A DNA stretch of 64,000 nucleotides, from positions 1-64,000 of the forward strand of contig JASJXV010000001.1 in assembly GCA_030123805.1 (NCBI GenBank), read 5' to 3'. Below are positions 40,078-51,000 of this stretch, piece after piece. The position numbers and the translations under genes were made by a program. The notes under the pieces were generated by a model. It was not told where the DNA came from, made no database searches, and saw nothing but the letters and a program-made list of their open reading frames with translations. Origin of the DNA: Gammaproteobacteria bacterium (lineage in GTDB: Bacteria > Pseudomonadota > Gammaproteobacteria > Pseudomonadales > Azotimanducaceae). Each line of letters begins with the position of its first letter. Within the stretch, counting starts at the first letter, position 1.

Positions 40078-40145
40078 GCAGCCTGAAATTTTCTACCTCG
40101 CCATCCCAACCAGCCATACAAGTAATTTACCGGATATCCACCTTT

Positions 40146-40934
40146 ATGCAACCCATGGCCAATATTGCTCTGAAGGCAGCCCGAAATGCGGGTCAAATTA
40201 TCGGTCGTGCGCTGGATCGACCTGACCTGACCAGGGTAGAAGAAAAATCACCTCGGCACTATGTCACCAACGTGGGCAGGCAGGTCGAACGCGATATCAT
40301 CAATGCCCTGCAACACACCTACCCTGATCACGGCTTCATAACCGAAGCATCCGGTGATCAGTCCGGAGATAGTCGAGTCGTCTGGATCATAGACCCACTC
40401 AACGGCACGACTAACTTTGTGCATGGCATTCCACATTTTTCCATTTCGATCGCATGCCGGATCAACGGCAAAATCGAACACGCAGTCATATTGGATCCTA
40501 TACGGCATGAAGAATTCACAGCCAGCAGAGGGCAGGGAGCCCGTTTGAACGATATTCGCATCCGTACCAATGTAAAGACAGGATTGAAAGGTACCCTTAT
40601 AGCGGCAGGTACACCCGGAATCGACTCAGACATTCAGGAAGCCATTGAACTTGAATTTGGTGTGGCCAGATCCGGAGCGAGTCTGCGCCAATCAGGCTGT
40701 CCCAGCCTGGATCTGGCTTATGTCGCAGCCGGTCGTCTGGACGCTGTCTGGCTGAGCGGAAAAGCCCCATGGGAACTCGCGGCGGGAATTCTGTTAATTC
40801 AGGAAGCCGGTGGTCTGGTGAGTGATTTCTCTGGCGCCCAGTCCTTTTTGGCTTCCGGAAATCTTACCGCCGGCGGCCCCAAAGTATTTAAACCGTTGCT
40901 TCAACTGGTGCAGAAAAACCTGGGACGATCCTGA
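40146..40934 (+). CDS. suhB: Inositol-1-monophosphatase family protein SuhB
   Basis: A 262-residue Mg-dependent phosphatase; in E. coli SuhB also acts with Nus factors in rRNA antitermination. Seen: metal-binding residues in ITEASGD (Glu), WIIDPLNGTTNFVHGIPHFS, and GKAPWELAAGILLIQEAGG. The N-terminus MQPMANIALKAARNAG closely follows E. coli SuhB, fixing the start. It is convergent with secF; a dyad GATGGCGA/TCGCCATC (40951-40980) lies in the gap. Confidence 0.96.
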   Translation: MQPMANIALKAARNAGQIIGRALDRPDLTRVEEKSPRHYVTNVGRQVERDIINALQHTYPDHGFITEASGDQSGDSRVVWIIDPLNGTTNFVHGIPHFSISIACRINGKIEHAVILDPIRHEEFTASRGQGARLNDIRIRTNVKTGLKGTLIAAGTPGIDSDIQEAIELEFGVARSGASLRQSGCPSLDLAYVAAGRLDAVWLSGKAPWELAAGILLIQEAGGLVSDFSGAQSFLASGNLTAGGPKVFKPLLQLVQKNLGRS

Positions 40935-40950
40935 ATCGCGGCTTCAGTTT

Positions 40951-40980
40951 GATGGCGACGCTGTGCCCTTACTCGCCATC
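40951..40980. terminator. Hairpin between convergent suhB and secF
   Basis: Perfect eight-base inverted repeat GATGGCGA (40951-40958) and TCGCCATC (40973-40980), the right arm overlapping the secF stop. It could end transcription from both sides, but neither side has a T tract, so factor-independent termination is doubtful. Confidence 0.35.
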
Positions 40981-41929
40981 ATGGCCGCATCATATCTGGA
41001 TCTTCTACCCCTTCTTTCACAGGTATTGCCAGATCTTCCTTGCTGATGTTTAGCATTATCAATACACTGGCAGCAATATAGATCGAAGAATAGGTGCCGA
41101 CTACCACCCCAATTATCAATCCAGTGGCAAATCCATGTATCAATTCACCGCCGAGGAAGAAGAGTGCAAACAGTACCAGTAACGTCGTAAATGATGTCAC
41201 CAGCGTGCGACCCAGAGTCTGGTTTAACGATGTGTTGATTATGTCGATGGGTTTACCGCGACGCACTTTTCGGAAATTTTCCCGAATCCGGTCCGACACG
41301 ACAATGGTGTCATTTAGCGAATAGCCAATAACCGCCAAAATCGCCGCCAGTACAGTAAGGTCAAAGTTCCAGCGCATCACAGAGAATATGCCCAGAGTAA
41401 TCACGACATCGTGAAACAGGGCAATCACTGCACCCAGAGAGAACTTAAGCTGGAACCTGAATGTCACGTAAAGCATCACCATTGCAAGGGCTAATAGCAT
41501 GCCCAGGCCACCCTGATCTCTGAGTTCATCGCCAACGGCTGGTCCCACGTATGCAGAGCTCTTTAGCGAAACTGTGCCATCATGGGATTCGCGCAAAACC
41601 TTCATCACACGATCGCCAATCTCGACATCCGCTTCCTCGCCCAGATGTTTTTGGGGTGGTATTCTGACCCGGACGTCTTTATCGGAACCGAAATACTGCA
41701 CTACAAATCTTTCAAAACCTGCTTTTTGCAACACATCACGGATTTCTTCGGGGTTAACATCGGTGGCATAGGAGACTACAACCAATGTGCCCCCGGTAAA
41801 ATCCAGTCCCCACTCCACCTCGTTCACGACTAAAGAAATAATTGACAACAGCACCAACACCAATGAGATACCGGCGGCTATCTTTCGTTTACCCATGAAA
41901 TCAATATTCAGTTCGCTCACTGCTTTCAT
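40979..41929 (-). CDS. secF: Protein translocase accessory subunit SecF
   Basis: A 316-residue RND-like inner-membrane protein that, with SecD, uses the proton gradient to help proteins leave SecYEG. Seen: six helices, a periplasmic P4-type domain after helix 1, GLDFTGGTLV, and YSLNDTIVVSDRIREN. The frame runs up to a TTG at 41974, but the ATG at 41929 has AGGA eight bases upstream and gives the normal length. Confidence 0.97.
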   Translation of the reverse strand: MKAVSELNIDFMGKRKIAAGISLVLVLLSIISLVVNEVEWGLDFTGGTLVVVSYATDVNPEEIRDVLQKAGFERFVVQYFGSDKDVRVRIPPQKHLGEEADVEIGDRVMKVLRESHDGTVSLKSSAYVGPAVGDELRDQGGLGMLLALAMVMLYVTFRFQLKFSLGAVIALFHDVVITLGIFSVMRWNFDLTVLAAILAVIGYSLNDTIVVSDRIRENFRKVRRGKPIDIINTSLNQTLGRTLVTSFTTLLVLFALFFLGGELIHGFATGLIIGVVVGTYSSIYIAASVLIMLNISKEDLAIPVKEGVEDPDMMRP

Positions 41930-41976
41930 GTAATTATCCTGTGAGTCAGCCTCCTGATATGTATTAACTTGCAAGC

Positions 41977-42007
41977 AATTGATCCAGAGGGGTTTTTTGG
42001 ATCAATT
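41977..42007. promoter_or_regulatory. Strong hairpin in the secD-secF gap
   Basis: Perfect ten-base inverted repeat AATTGATCCA (41977-41986) and TGGATCAATT (41998-42007) with an 11-base loop. It lies between the secD stop and the secF ATG, within the expected mRNA. No T tract follows on the minus strand, so it may be a processing or stability element rather than a terminator. Confidence 0.6.
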
Positions 42008-42071
42008 CTTGACCAATACAGCAACACAACGAGTGTTAACGCTTTTTGCGGAGCAAGTTTATACATAGTGT

Positions 42072-43922
42072 CTAAATAGCCAGGGTCTTTATATTCCTGC
42101 CACCGTAGGTCAGATTAACGATAGCCCTTGTTCCCATAAGTGCCGTGAACATGGAAGTCAGAATCCCAATAGAAAGTGTTATAGCAAATCCTTTGATTGG
42201 TCCAGTCCCAATACCATAAAGTATCACCGCCACTATTAATGTCGTTAGATTCGCGTCAAGAATCGTTACAAATGCCCGTTCAAAGCCCGCATCAATTGCG
42301 GCCTGAGGTGACAGGCCATTTTTCAATTCTTCCCTGATTCGTGCAAATATCAGCACATTGGCATCGACTGCCATACCAACGGTTAAGACAATCCCCGCAA
42401 TTCCCGGTAACGTTAATGTCGCCGAAAGGCTGGACATAACAGCAATTAACAGCACCAGGTTAAATGCCAGAGCCAGATCCGCCGCCAGGCCAAACAGTTT
42501 GTAGTGAAATGGCATAAATAGCAGCACCAGTACCAATCCCACCGCCACGGATATGGCGCCCTGTTCAATATTTTCTTCACCCAGGCTCGCGCCTACTGTT
42601 CGCTCCTCGACAATATACATGGGTGCAGCCAATGCCCCTGCTCTTAGCAACAGGGCAAGATCTCTTGCTTCTGCGCCCTGCAGGCCCGTAATTCGGAATT
42701 TTTTCCCCAGGGCCGATTGTACCGTCGCAAGACTGATAACTCGCTTCTGTTCATATGGGATCCTTTTCCGAACTTCTTCGCCGTCAACCGTCTCGTACAC
42801 AGTTCTCGTTTTAGTCTCAATAAAAAGAACGCCCAGTCTACGCCCGATATTGTGTCGAGTGGCCTGATGCATAAGATCCCCACCCGTACCATCCAGGGTG
42901 ATATTGACCTGGGGTAAACTGGTATCCGGATCAAAGCCTACCTGCGCGTCAACTACTCTGTCACCACTGATAATGATGCGTTTCTCGAGCCTTGCATCAC
43001 GACCCTCATAGTCCCAACTAAAGGTAGTACTCCTGGGAGCATCCGGTTTCGCCTCGAAATGAAATTCCAGAGTAGCCACCTTCCCCAGGATTCTTTTCGC
43101 CTGAGCAGTGTCCTGAACACCCGGCAGGTCAACAACAATACGATTCTTGCCCAGACTTTGAACCAGTGGTTCTGACACCCCGAGTTCGTTTACACGGTTA
43201 CGAATGGTTTGCAGATTCTGTTTTACTGCATAATCCTCAATGTTCTTGATCTCTGCTTCTGTGATGGTCAACAACAACTGAAATCCAGTGCGGTCATCAA
43301 TTGTAAATACAAATTCACGGTACTGGCTTTCAAGCAAGTCCCTGGCTTCGTCTCTCACATCCTCCCTGGCGAATGAAATTCGCAAGGCCCCATTGTCATC
43401 CTGACTGAACTGCCGGTACCTTATCCTGGCTTCCCTGAGTTGTCGCTTTATGTCGGTTTCCTGGCCCTTCAAACGATCGGAAACTGTCTTCATGGTGTCC
43501 ACTTCCATCAGAAAGTGTACGCCACCGCGCAGATCAAGCCCATACTTCATGGGCCGGGCACCCACGGACACCAGCCAATCCGGCGTCGTGGCTGCCGAAT
43601 TGAGGGCCACGACAAAACTTCCCCTGCCTTCATCCAATGCTCTCTGGACGATGGACTGTGCTCTCAATTGATCGTCTGCGGAAGTCAATCTGAGCAACGC
43701 ATTGGTTCCCTGAATCGCCGCGCCGAAGTATTCAATCCCGGCATCTTCAAGTATTGCCGATATCTGCTGCAGATTTTGCAGACTAATGGCACCGCCACTG
43801 GCGTCGGTGGTTATCTGAATGGCATAATCGGGAGGATAGAGATTGGGGAGTGCATAGATTAAACCAAACATCAGCGCTCCAACAAGAACCATGTATTTCC
43901 AGGCAGGATAAGTATTGAGCAT
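42072..43922 (-). CDS. secD: Protein translocase accessory subunit SecD
   Basis: A 616-residue partner of SecF with a large periplasmic region after helix 1 and five C-terminal helices. Seen: YGLDLRGGVHFLMEVD, VSEPLVQSLGKNRIVVDLPGVQD, and AVDANVLIFARIREE with the proton-relay Asp. Length matches E. coli (615). It follows yajC and precedes secF. Confidence 0.97.
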   Translation of the reverse strand: MLNTYPAWKYMVLVGALMFGLIYALPNLYPPDYAIQITTDASGGAISLQNLQQISAILEDAGIEYFGAAIQGTNALLRLTSADDQLRAQSIVQRALDEGRGSFVVALNSAATTPDWLVSVGARPMKYGLDLRGGVHFLMEVDTMKTVSDRLKGQETDIKRQLREARIRYRQFSQDDNGALRISFAREDVRDEARDLLESQYREFVFTIDDRTGFQLLLTITEAEIKNIEDYAVKQNLQTIRNRVNELGVSEPLVQSLGKNRIVVDLPGVQDTAQAKRILGKVATLEFHFEAKPDAPRSTTFSWDYEGRDARLEKRIIISGDRVVDAQVGFDPDTSLPQVNITLDGTGGDLMHQATRHNIGRRLGVLFIETKTRTVYETVDGEEVRKRIPYEQKRVISLATVQSALGKKFRITGLQGAEARDLALLLRAGALAAPMYIVEERTVGASLGEENIEQGAISVAVGLVLVLLFMPFHYKLFGLAADLALAFNLVLLIAVMSSLSATLTLPGIAGIVLTVGMAVDANVLIFARIREELKNGLSPQAAIDAGFERAFVTILDANLTTLIVAVILYGIGTGPIKGFAITLSIGILTSMFTALMGTRAIVNLTYGGRNIKTLAI

Positions 43923-44041
43923 AACAGACCTTGGTAATATGAATTCGCAGAACCAGTCCAGGCGTTAAATGATCGAATCGGCATTGCCGACTGTGGTTCA
44001 TTTAACCAGTGGACAAGACGACTCCTTCAATCAGAGTTTCC

Positions 44042-44371
44042 CTAGATGGATTTTATGGTCCCTTTTGGTAACACGGCTGAAACAGCACTTTTTTGAAGCT
44101 TCAGCTCTATCTTATCCGCCGCTTCAAAGACCAGGAAGTCATCTTCAATCTTCAGCACCTTGCCGATCAAGCCACCATTGGTAACTACTTCGTCACCTTT
44201 ACTCAGACCGGCAATCAGATTCCGGTGTTCCTTCGATCTTTTGCTCTGGGGGCGCCAGACAATGAAGTAAAAAATGAGTGCGAAAGCGACGATGATCAGT
44301 ATGTCAAATCCTCCGACCCCCCCCCCGGAGGGTGCTTCAGCAGCCACAGCTTCAGCGATAAAAAAACTCAT
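44042..44371 (-). CDS. yajC: Preprotein translocase subunit YajC
   Basis: A 109-residue single-helix inner-membrane protein that associates with SecDF. Seen: helix at about 23-42 (FDILIIVAFALIFYFIVW), RPQSKRSKEHRNL, then a small beta domain (GDEVVTNGGLIGKV). A run of ten G residues on the coding strand (44326-44317) encodes the Gly codons 16-18 and the first base of Val19, a possible slippage site. Confidence 0.95.
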   Translation of the reverse strand: MSFFIAEAVAAEAPSGGGVGGFDILIIVAFALIFYFIVWRPQSKRSKEHRNLIAGLSKGDEVVTNGGLIGKVLKIEDDFLVFEAADKIELKLQKSAVSAVLPKGTIKSI

Positions 44372-44514
44372 AACTCAAACTCTCAAAAAAAATCTTTTAA
44401 ATATCTCCCCAATCTTTTGAGGAAATTAGACGATTCCGGTGGACTCTGGACCCTGCCAGAGCAAAGGGTGCCTATTCTGCGGTATTCGCTACATATTAAC
44501 CACTTTTTGCCGCA

Positions 44515-45660
<1,146 letters not shown>

Positions 45661-45688
45661 TTATGTCCATGCCACGATTTGATTTCAC

Positions 45689-46732
45689 TTAAGTACTCAC
45701 AGCCAGGTCGATCAACATGGCATCACCATAACTGTAAAAACGATACTGCTTCACTATCGCCTCTTGATATGCAGCCATGATCTCTGCCAATCCAGCAAAG
45801 GCGCTTACTAACATTATCAATGACGAACCCGGAAGGTGAAAGTTGGTGATAAGTGAATCAACGCACCTGAACTGATAACCCGGATAGATAAATATACTCG
45901 TTTCACCACTGCAAGGATTGATCTCACCCGAAGCAGCAGCAGTCTCCAGACAGCGCACGCTGGTGGTACCAATGGCTACAATTCTGCCGCCTTTATTTTT
46001 GCAATCCAGGACCTGCTGACAAACTTTCTGATTTACCTCTATTGTTTCAGAGTGCATCACGTGTTCTTCTATATTCTGTACGCGCACTGGTTGGAACGTG
46101 CCTGCTCCTACATGCAGCGTCACAAACGCCTGCTCAATGCCTTTTTCAACCAACCTGGCCAGGAGTTTTTCATCAAAGTGCAGCCCGGCTGTTGGGGCTG
46201 CCACCGCGCCATCTTTGCGGGCATAAACAGTCTGGTAGCGTTGTCGATCTTCCGCATCATCCGCCCTGTCGATATAGGGAGGTAGCGGCACGTGTCCAAA
46301 GCGTTCGAGAATGAGTTTCACTCCGGGCGGCGGAAATTCGATCTCATAAAACTGACCTTGACGTTGACCGACGGTGAGTTTGAGGTGATGGGCTGAATCA
46401 CCCTCCAGAATGATCTCACTGGCCTCCAGCAGCGATTTGCTGGCACGCACTTGTGCAATCGCAGAGTAGATTCCGGTCACTCGTTCAATCAGAACTTCCA
46501 CTCGGCCCCCGGTCTGTTTGTGTCCGAACAATCTTGCCGGAATAACTTTGGTGTCGTTGAATACCAGCAGATCGCCAGGATTGAGCAGTTCTGGTAATTC
46601 TGTAAAAACCTGATGGCTGACCTCTCCTCCAGGTGATCGCAGACATAACAGACGGCTAGCCGTTCTTTCCGGTAACGGCTGCCTGGCAATCAATGCATCG
46701 GGCAGGTCGAATTCAAAATCGCTTAGTAACAT
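45689..46732 (-). CDS. queA: S-adenosylmethionine:tRNA ribosyltransferase-isomerase
   Basis: A 347-residue enzyme that turns preQ1 in tRNA into epoxyqueuosine. Seen: DFEFDLPDALIARQPLPER, LVFNDTKVIPARL, TAGLHFDEKLL, HVGAGTFQPVR and the C-terminal FHLPGSSLIMLVSAF. It directly precedes tgt, its pathway partner. Confidence 0.98.
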   Translation of the reverse strand: MLLSDFEFDLPDALIARQPLPERTASRLLCLRSPGGEVSHQVFTELPELLNPGDLLVFNDTKVIPARLFGHKQTGGRVEVLIERVTGIYSAIAQVRASKSLLEASEIILEGDSAHHLKLTVGQRQGQFYEIEFPPPGVKLILERFGHVPLPPYIDRADDAEDRQRYQTVYARKDGAVAAPTAGLHFDEKLLARLVEKGIEQAFVTLHVGAGTFQPVRVQNIEEHVMHSETIEVNQKVCQQVLDCKNKGGRIVAIGTTSVRCLETAAASGEINPCSGETSIFIYPGYQFRCVDSLITNFHLPGSSLIMLVSAFAGLAEIMAAYQEAIVKQYRFYSYGDAMLIDLAVST

Positions 46733-46759
46733 GGCAGGACGAAAAAGTTAAAAAGATGG

Positions 46760-47779
46760 CTATTTTAGCAGATGCAGAACGACTGGAGTGATATGTGAGT
46801 CTGGATGTGCGTAGGCATCGATTAGCGCACGCACCTTTTCAAGGCTCAAAGATCCCGGTTTGCCTCTGCTTAGTGCTAATTGATTAGCTAACAATTGCAG
46901 AACTCGATTGGTGGGTGTAGGCACGCCATATAGTCGGCCCAATAACACGATCTCGCCATTGAGATAATCTGCTTCAATCGATCCCGTACCGCGAAGAATA
47001 CTCTGTAGCGATGATCCTCCCACGCGCGCACGTCCTTCGATTGAAGCCATTTCCAATAGTCCATCGCTGCGCTGTCGGACCTCTTCCCTGCTGGCACAAC
47101 TAATACCTGCCGCTGCATAACATGCCAGCGCTTCGTGGATCAGACGCCGATAAATATCAGCCGATTCCGAGCCCGCATTGCACAGTGCCTGGAGTGAGTT
47201 ACCCAGATTCTGCAACAACTTGGCGTATTTCGATCGCATGATATCGGCATCGGGTTGAGAGCTGAAGTTGGCATCAACAAGATCAGCGGCAATCTGATGC
47301 GCAATCTCGTCAGCTCCGTTCGGGTAATTGCCGATATCCAGCACGCCGCCAATGCTTTTGCAGTGATGCAACACAACCCCCGCTTCAATATGGGTCGCAG
47401 GCAAAATCACTGGCATACCATAAACCCTGTCGAAATTCCGTAACGCCATTCTTTCATTAGCCACACCGTTTTGGCAGCAGACCACCGGTACCGATGGTCC
47501 GGCTGTTCGTACCAATGTTTGCAGTGCATCCTGAGTGTCTTGTGACTTCATACAGAGCATGACCGTGTCATTATCCCGAAATTGGATCTGTTCAGGATGC
47601 GCTACAACTGCCATGTTGAGGCGTTCAGTTTTATTCGGATCTGCAAGCACCAGCCCATTCGCTTGAATGGCTTTCAGGTGTTCACCCCGGGCGATCAGAA
47701 TGACTTCTTTACCTGACTGAAATAGTCTGGCGCCAATGGTACCGCCTATAGCTCCGGCACCATAGATGATGTATCTCAT
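46760..47779 (-). CDS. Ketopantoate reductase family protein (PanE/ApbA-like)
   Basis: A 339-residue NAD(P)-binding protein of the ketopantoate reductase family. Seen: Rossmann start IIYGAGAIGGTIGARLFQSG, CQNGVANE, and a helical C-terminal domain with KYAKLLQNLGNSL in place of the usual K-x-x-x-N pattern. It could make pantoate for CoA synthesis, but the family contains many members with other substrates and no other pantothenate gene is near. It lies after icmF with a 314-base structured gap. Confidence 0.78.
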   Translation of the reverse strand: MRYIIYGAGAIGGTIGARLFQSGKEVILIARGEHLKAIQANGLVLADPNKTERLNMAVVAHPEQIQFRDNDTVMLCMKSQDTQDALQTLVRTAGPSVPVVCCQNGVANERMALRNFDRVYGMPVILPATHIEAGVVLHHCKSIGGVLDIGNYPNGADEIAHQIAADLVDANFSSQPDADIMRSKYAKLLQNLGNSLQALCNAGSESADIYRRLIHEALACYAAAGISCASREEVRQRSDGLLEMASIEGRARVGGSSLQSILRGTGSIEADYLNGEIVLLGRLYGVPTPTNRVLQLLANQLALSRGKPGSLSLEKVRALIDAYAHPDSHITPVVLHLLK

Positions 47780-48093
47780 ACGTTCTCCGTGTTGGCCAGA
47801 TCATTTTGACGACATAAAAAGAAACAGTCCCGAATGGTCTGACTTAAGCTAATTTAGCCGCTTCAAGATACCATCTTCAAGATACCAGCAGCAGGTGTCG
47901 CGGATTCCTTTCCGTAGCCTTCAGGCGCGGCGCCAAACGCGTGGAGAGAGGGGTGCCGCCATCGGACCCGTTAGGGGCTCTCGACTAAGTGAGGGTAGCT
48001 GGGAGAGCCGCAAGCCGCGGAGGAGAGGAATCCGCGGCATCTTCTGCGCAACAGCCTGGATTGACTTTAATTCAATGCCAATCGCGACAGTTC
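47780..48093. other. icmF to panE-like intergenic region
   Basis: 314 bases with no credible gene. Most of it is the nested-hairpin element at 47899-48036. An AAGATACCA-type direct repeat (CTTCAAGATACCA twice, around 47862-47887) precedes it. The panE-like promoter should lie within about 100 bases of 47779. Confidence 0.6.
47899..48036. repeat. Nested-hairpin intergenic element
   Basis: An outer inverted repeat (47899-47913 with 48022-48036, 14 of 15 paired) encloses two further stems: GCGGCGCC (47927-47934) with GGTGCCGC (47952-47959), and GGCTCTC (47976-47982) with GAGAGCC (48003-48009). As RNA it would fold as a three-way junction. It may be a structured RNA, a processing element or a palindromic mobile element; no second copy was seen in the window. 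Confidence 0.6.
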
Positions 48094-51000
48094 CTACATA
48101 TTGCGTCTGTAAATGCCGCCCACACCGTAAAGCGCACTGGAGATCTGACCCAGTGAATTGGATTTAACAGCCTCCATCAACGCAGCGAAGATATTTTCCC
48201 GTCGCAGCGCCACCGCCTGCAACCTGGCCAATGCCGCAGGGCTCTCCTGCCCATGGTTTTGTTTTAATGCCGCCAGATTCTCTATCTGTTGATCCTTCTC
48301 CGCTTCGGTGGATCGCATCAATTCGCGATCCGCTATCGATTCTTCCTGGCCTGCGACGGGCAAAAAAGTATTCACCCCGATAATTGGCAGACTGCCGTCA
48401 TGTTTTCTACTCTCATAGTAAAGGCTTTCTTCCTGTATTTTTCCACGTTGATACATGGTATCCATGGCGCCCAACACTCCGCCTCTTTCAGAGATCCGAT
48501 CAAACTCTGAATAAACAGCTTCCTCCACAAGGTTTGTCAACTCATCGATAATGAATGATCCCTGCCATGGATTTTCACAAAAATTTAACCCCAGCTCCTT
48601 ATTGATGATCATCTGAATCGCTACTGCTCGTCTGACACTTTCCTCCGTTGGCGTCGTGATCGCCTCATCATAGGCGTTAGTATGCAAACTGTTGCAATTA
48701 TCAAACAGTGCATACAAAGCCTGAAGTGTAGTTCTGATATCATTGAAGTTCATTTCCTGGGCATGCAAACTCCGACCGGAGGTCTGAATATGATATTTAA
48801 GCATCTGACTTCTTGGACTTGCAGCATAACGTTCGCGCATAGCGCGCGCCCAAATTCGCCTTGCTACTCTGCCAATAACCGCATATTCAGGATCCATACC
48901 ATTACTGAAAAAGAAACTCAGGTTGGGTGCAAAATCATCAATCTTCATCCCGCGGGCGAGATAAAACTCAACCAGAGTAAACCCGTTGGAAAGGGTAAAC
49001 GCCAACTGGCTGATCGGATTGGCGCCGGCCTCAGCGATATGATAGCCGCTGATAGAGACACTGTAGTAGTTTCTCACTTCATGTTCGATAAAGTACTCCT
49101 GCACATCCCCCATCATCTGCATGGCAAATCCGGTTGAAAAGATGCAGGTATTTTGTGCCTGATCTTCCTTGAGGATGTCTGCCTGGACAGTGCCTCTTAC
49201 TTTCTTGAAGGTCGCTTCCCTGATGTTGGCATAGGTTGCTGCATCGACCACTTCGTCACCCGAGATACCCAACAACTCCAGGCCAAGACCATCGTTCCCA
49301 TCTGGCAGATCACCGGCATAACGTGGGCGTTTTTTTGTCTTGAAATACCGATCTATCTTCTTCCGCGCATCCGGCCATTGGCCGGTCTCATGCAGATGCT
49401 TTTCTACCTGCTGATCGATGGCTGCATTCATAAAGAACGCAAGCATTGTCGGCGCCGGACCATTTATTGTCATGGAAACTGAAGTGCTCGGATCACAAAG
49501 ATCGAATCCGGAATAAAGTTTCTTCAGGTCATCCAGGGTGGCAATTGATACCCCCGAATTCCCAACCTTTCCGTAAATATCGGGGCGCTTGTCCGGGTCT
49601 TCACCATACAGGGTCACCGAATCAAAGGCTGTGGATAACCTGCTGGCTGGTTGTCCTTTGGATACATAATGAAAGCGTCGATTGGTTCGCTCCGGGGTTC
49701 CTTCCCCGGCAAACATGCGAGTCGGATCTTCTCCTTCACGACGATAGGGAAATACACCAGCCGTATAAGGATAAAAGCCCGGTAAGTTTTCTTTGCACAG
49801 GAATTTAAGCAACTCTCCCCAACCTGAATAGGAAGGTGCGCCTATTTTGGAAATTTTCAGATGACTCAGGCTTTCTTTATAATTATCACCGCTAACTTCT
49901 TGCCCACGGACGAAATAGCTGTATTTTTCGCTAGTTACCCCTTTAAGACGGGCTGGCCATTCTTTAAGCAATCGAATCTCTTCGGCGGATAGTTCAGCAA
50001 CGGCTTCCTGGTAGCGTTGGCGTATTGTCAACAGAGTCTGGTCTCCCCCCGCAGTTAACTGTGCAGCCTGATACGGGGACAGTGGTTCGGGCAAACATTC
50101 GTCTTTCAATACCTGCAATGTTGCATACAGGTGTTGCGCCTGATCCGCCACTTTTGCTTGCGTATCAATATGGGTGTTGATCTGCCTTCCCTGCTCACTA
50201 ATCTCTGCAAGATAGCGAATTCTGCTACCTGGAATGAGCGAGACCGATTTGGGTTCCTTTATGGACGTATCCACGTCGGGCATCCAGACTGCCTGATCAA
50301 GACGCAGTTTCTCAGCTAATTGCACGGACAGGTTGTAGAAGGCCCAGGTAACGCCTGGATCATTAAATTGACTGGCAATGGCAGGATAGACCGGAATCTC
50401 GTCTTCGCTTCGCGAAAAATCGTTGTGATTACGCCGCCACTGCTTTTTGATATCCCGTAACGCATCCTCGGAGCCCCGTTTGTCGTACTTGTTCAAGATG
50501 ACCAGATCTGCATAGTCAATCATATCGATCTTTTCCAGCTGACTGGCGGCTCCATAGTCACCGGTCATCACATAAACCGAAAAATCCACCAGATCAACAA
50601 TTTCACTGTCACTCTGGCCAATGCCTGCTGTCTCTACAATGATCAGGTCATAGGCGAGCGACTTTAGAAACAGGACTATGTCTCCAAGCATCTCGCTGGT
50701 TGCCAGATGCTGGCGTCGGGTCGCCATTGAGCGCATATACACTTGTTCTGAGGCGAGAGAATTCATACGGATTCTGTCGCCCAACAGCGCGCCTCCAGTC
50801 CGACGCCGCGTTGGATCGATGGCCAGTACAGCGATATGCATAGCCGAATTAGCACGCAGAAATCGGGCAATCAATTCATCCGTAATACTGCTTTTCCCGG
50901 CGCCACCTGTCCCGGTTATCCCAATCACCGGTACCTTGCCCGCACTCATGTCCCATTGATCGCGCAGCGCGCTCAATGTTGCTGTGTCTAAACCACCTTC

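Noticed and set aside
47971-48036. tRNA gene (a TAGCTGGGAGAGC stretch resembles a D arm)
   Set aside because: No anticodon stem or T-arm GGTTCGA-type sequence follows, and the bases belong to the nested hairpins instead.
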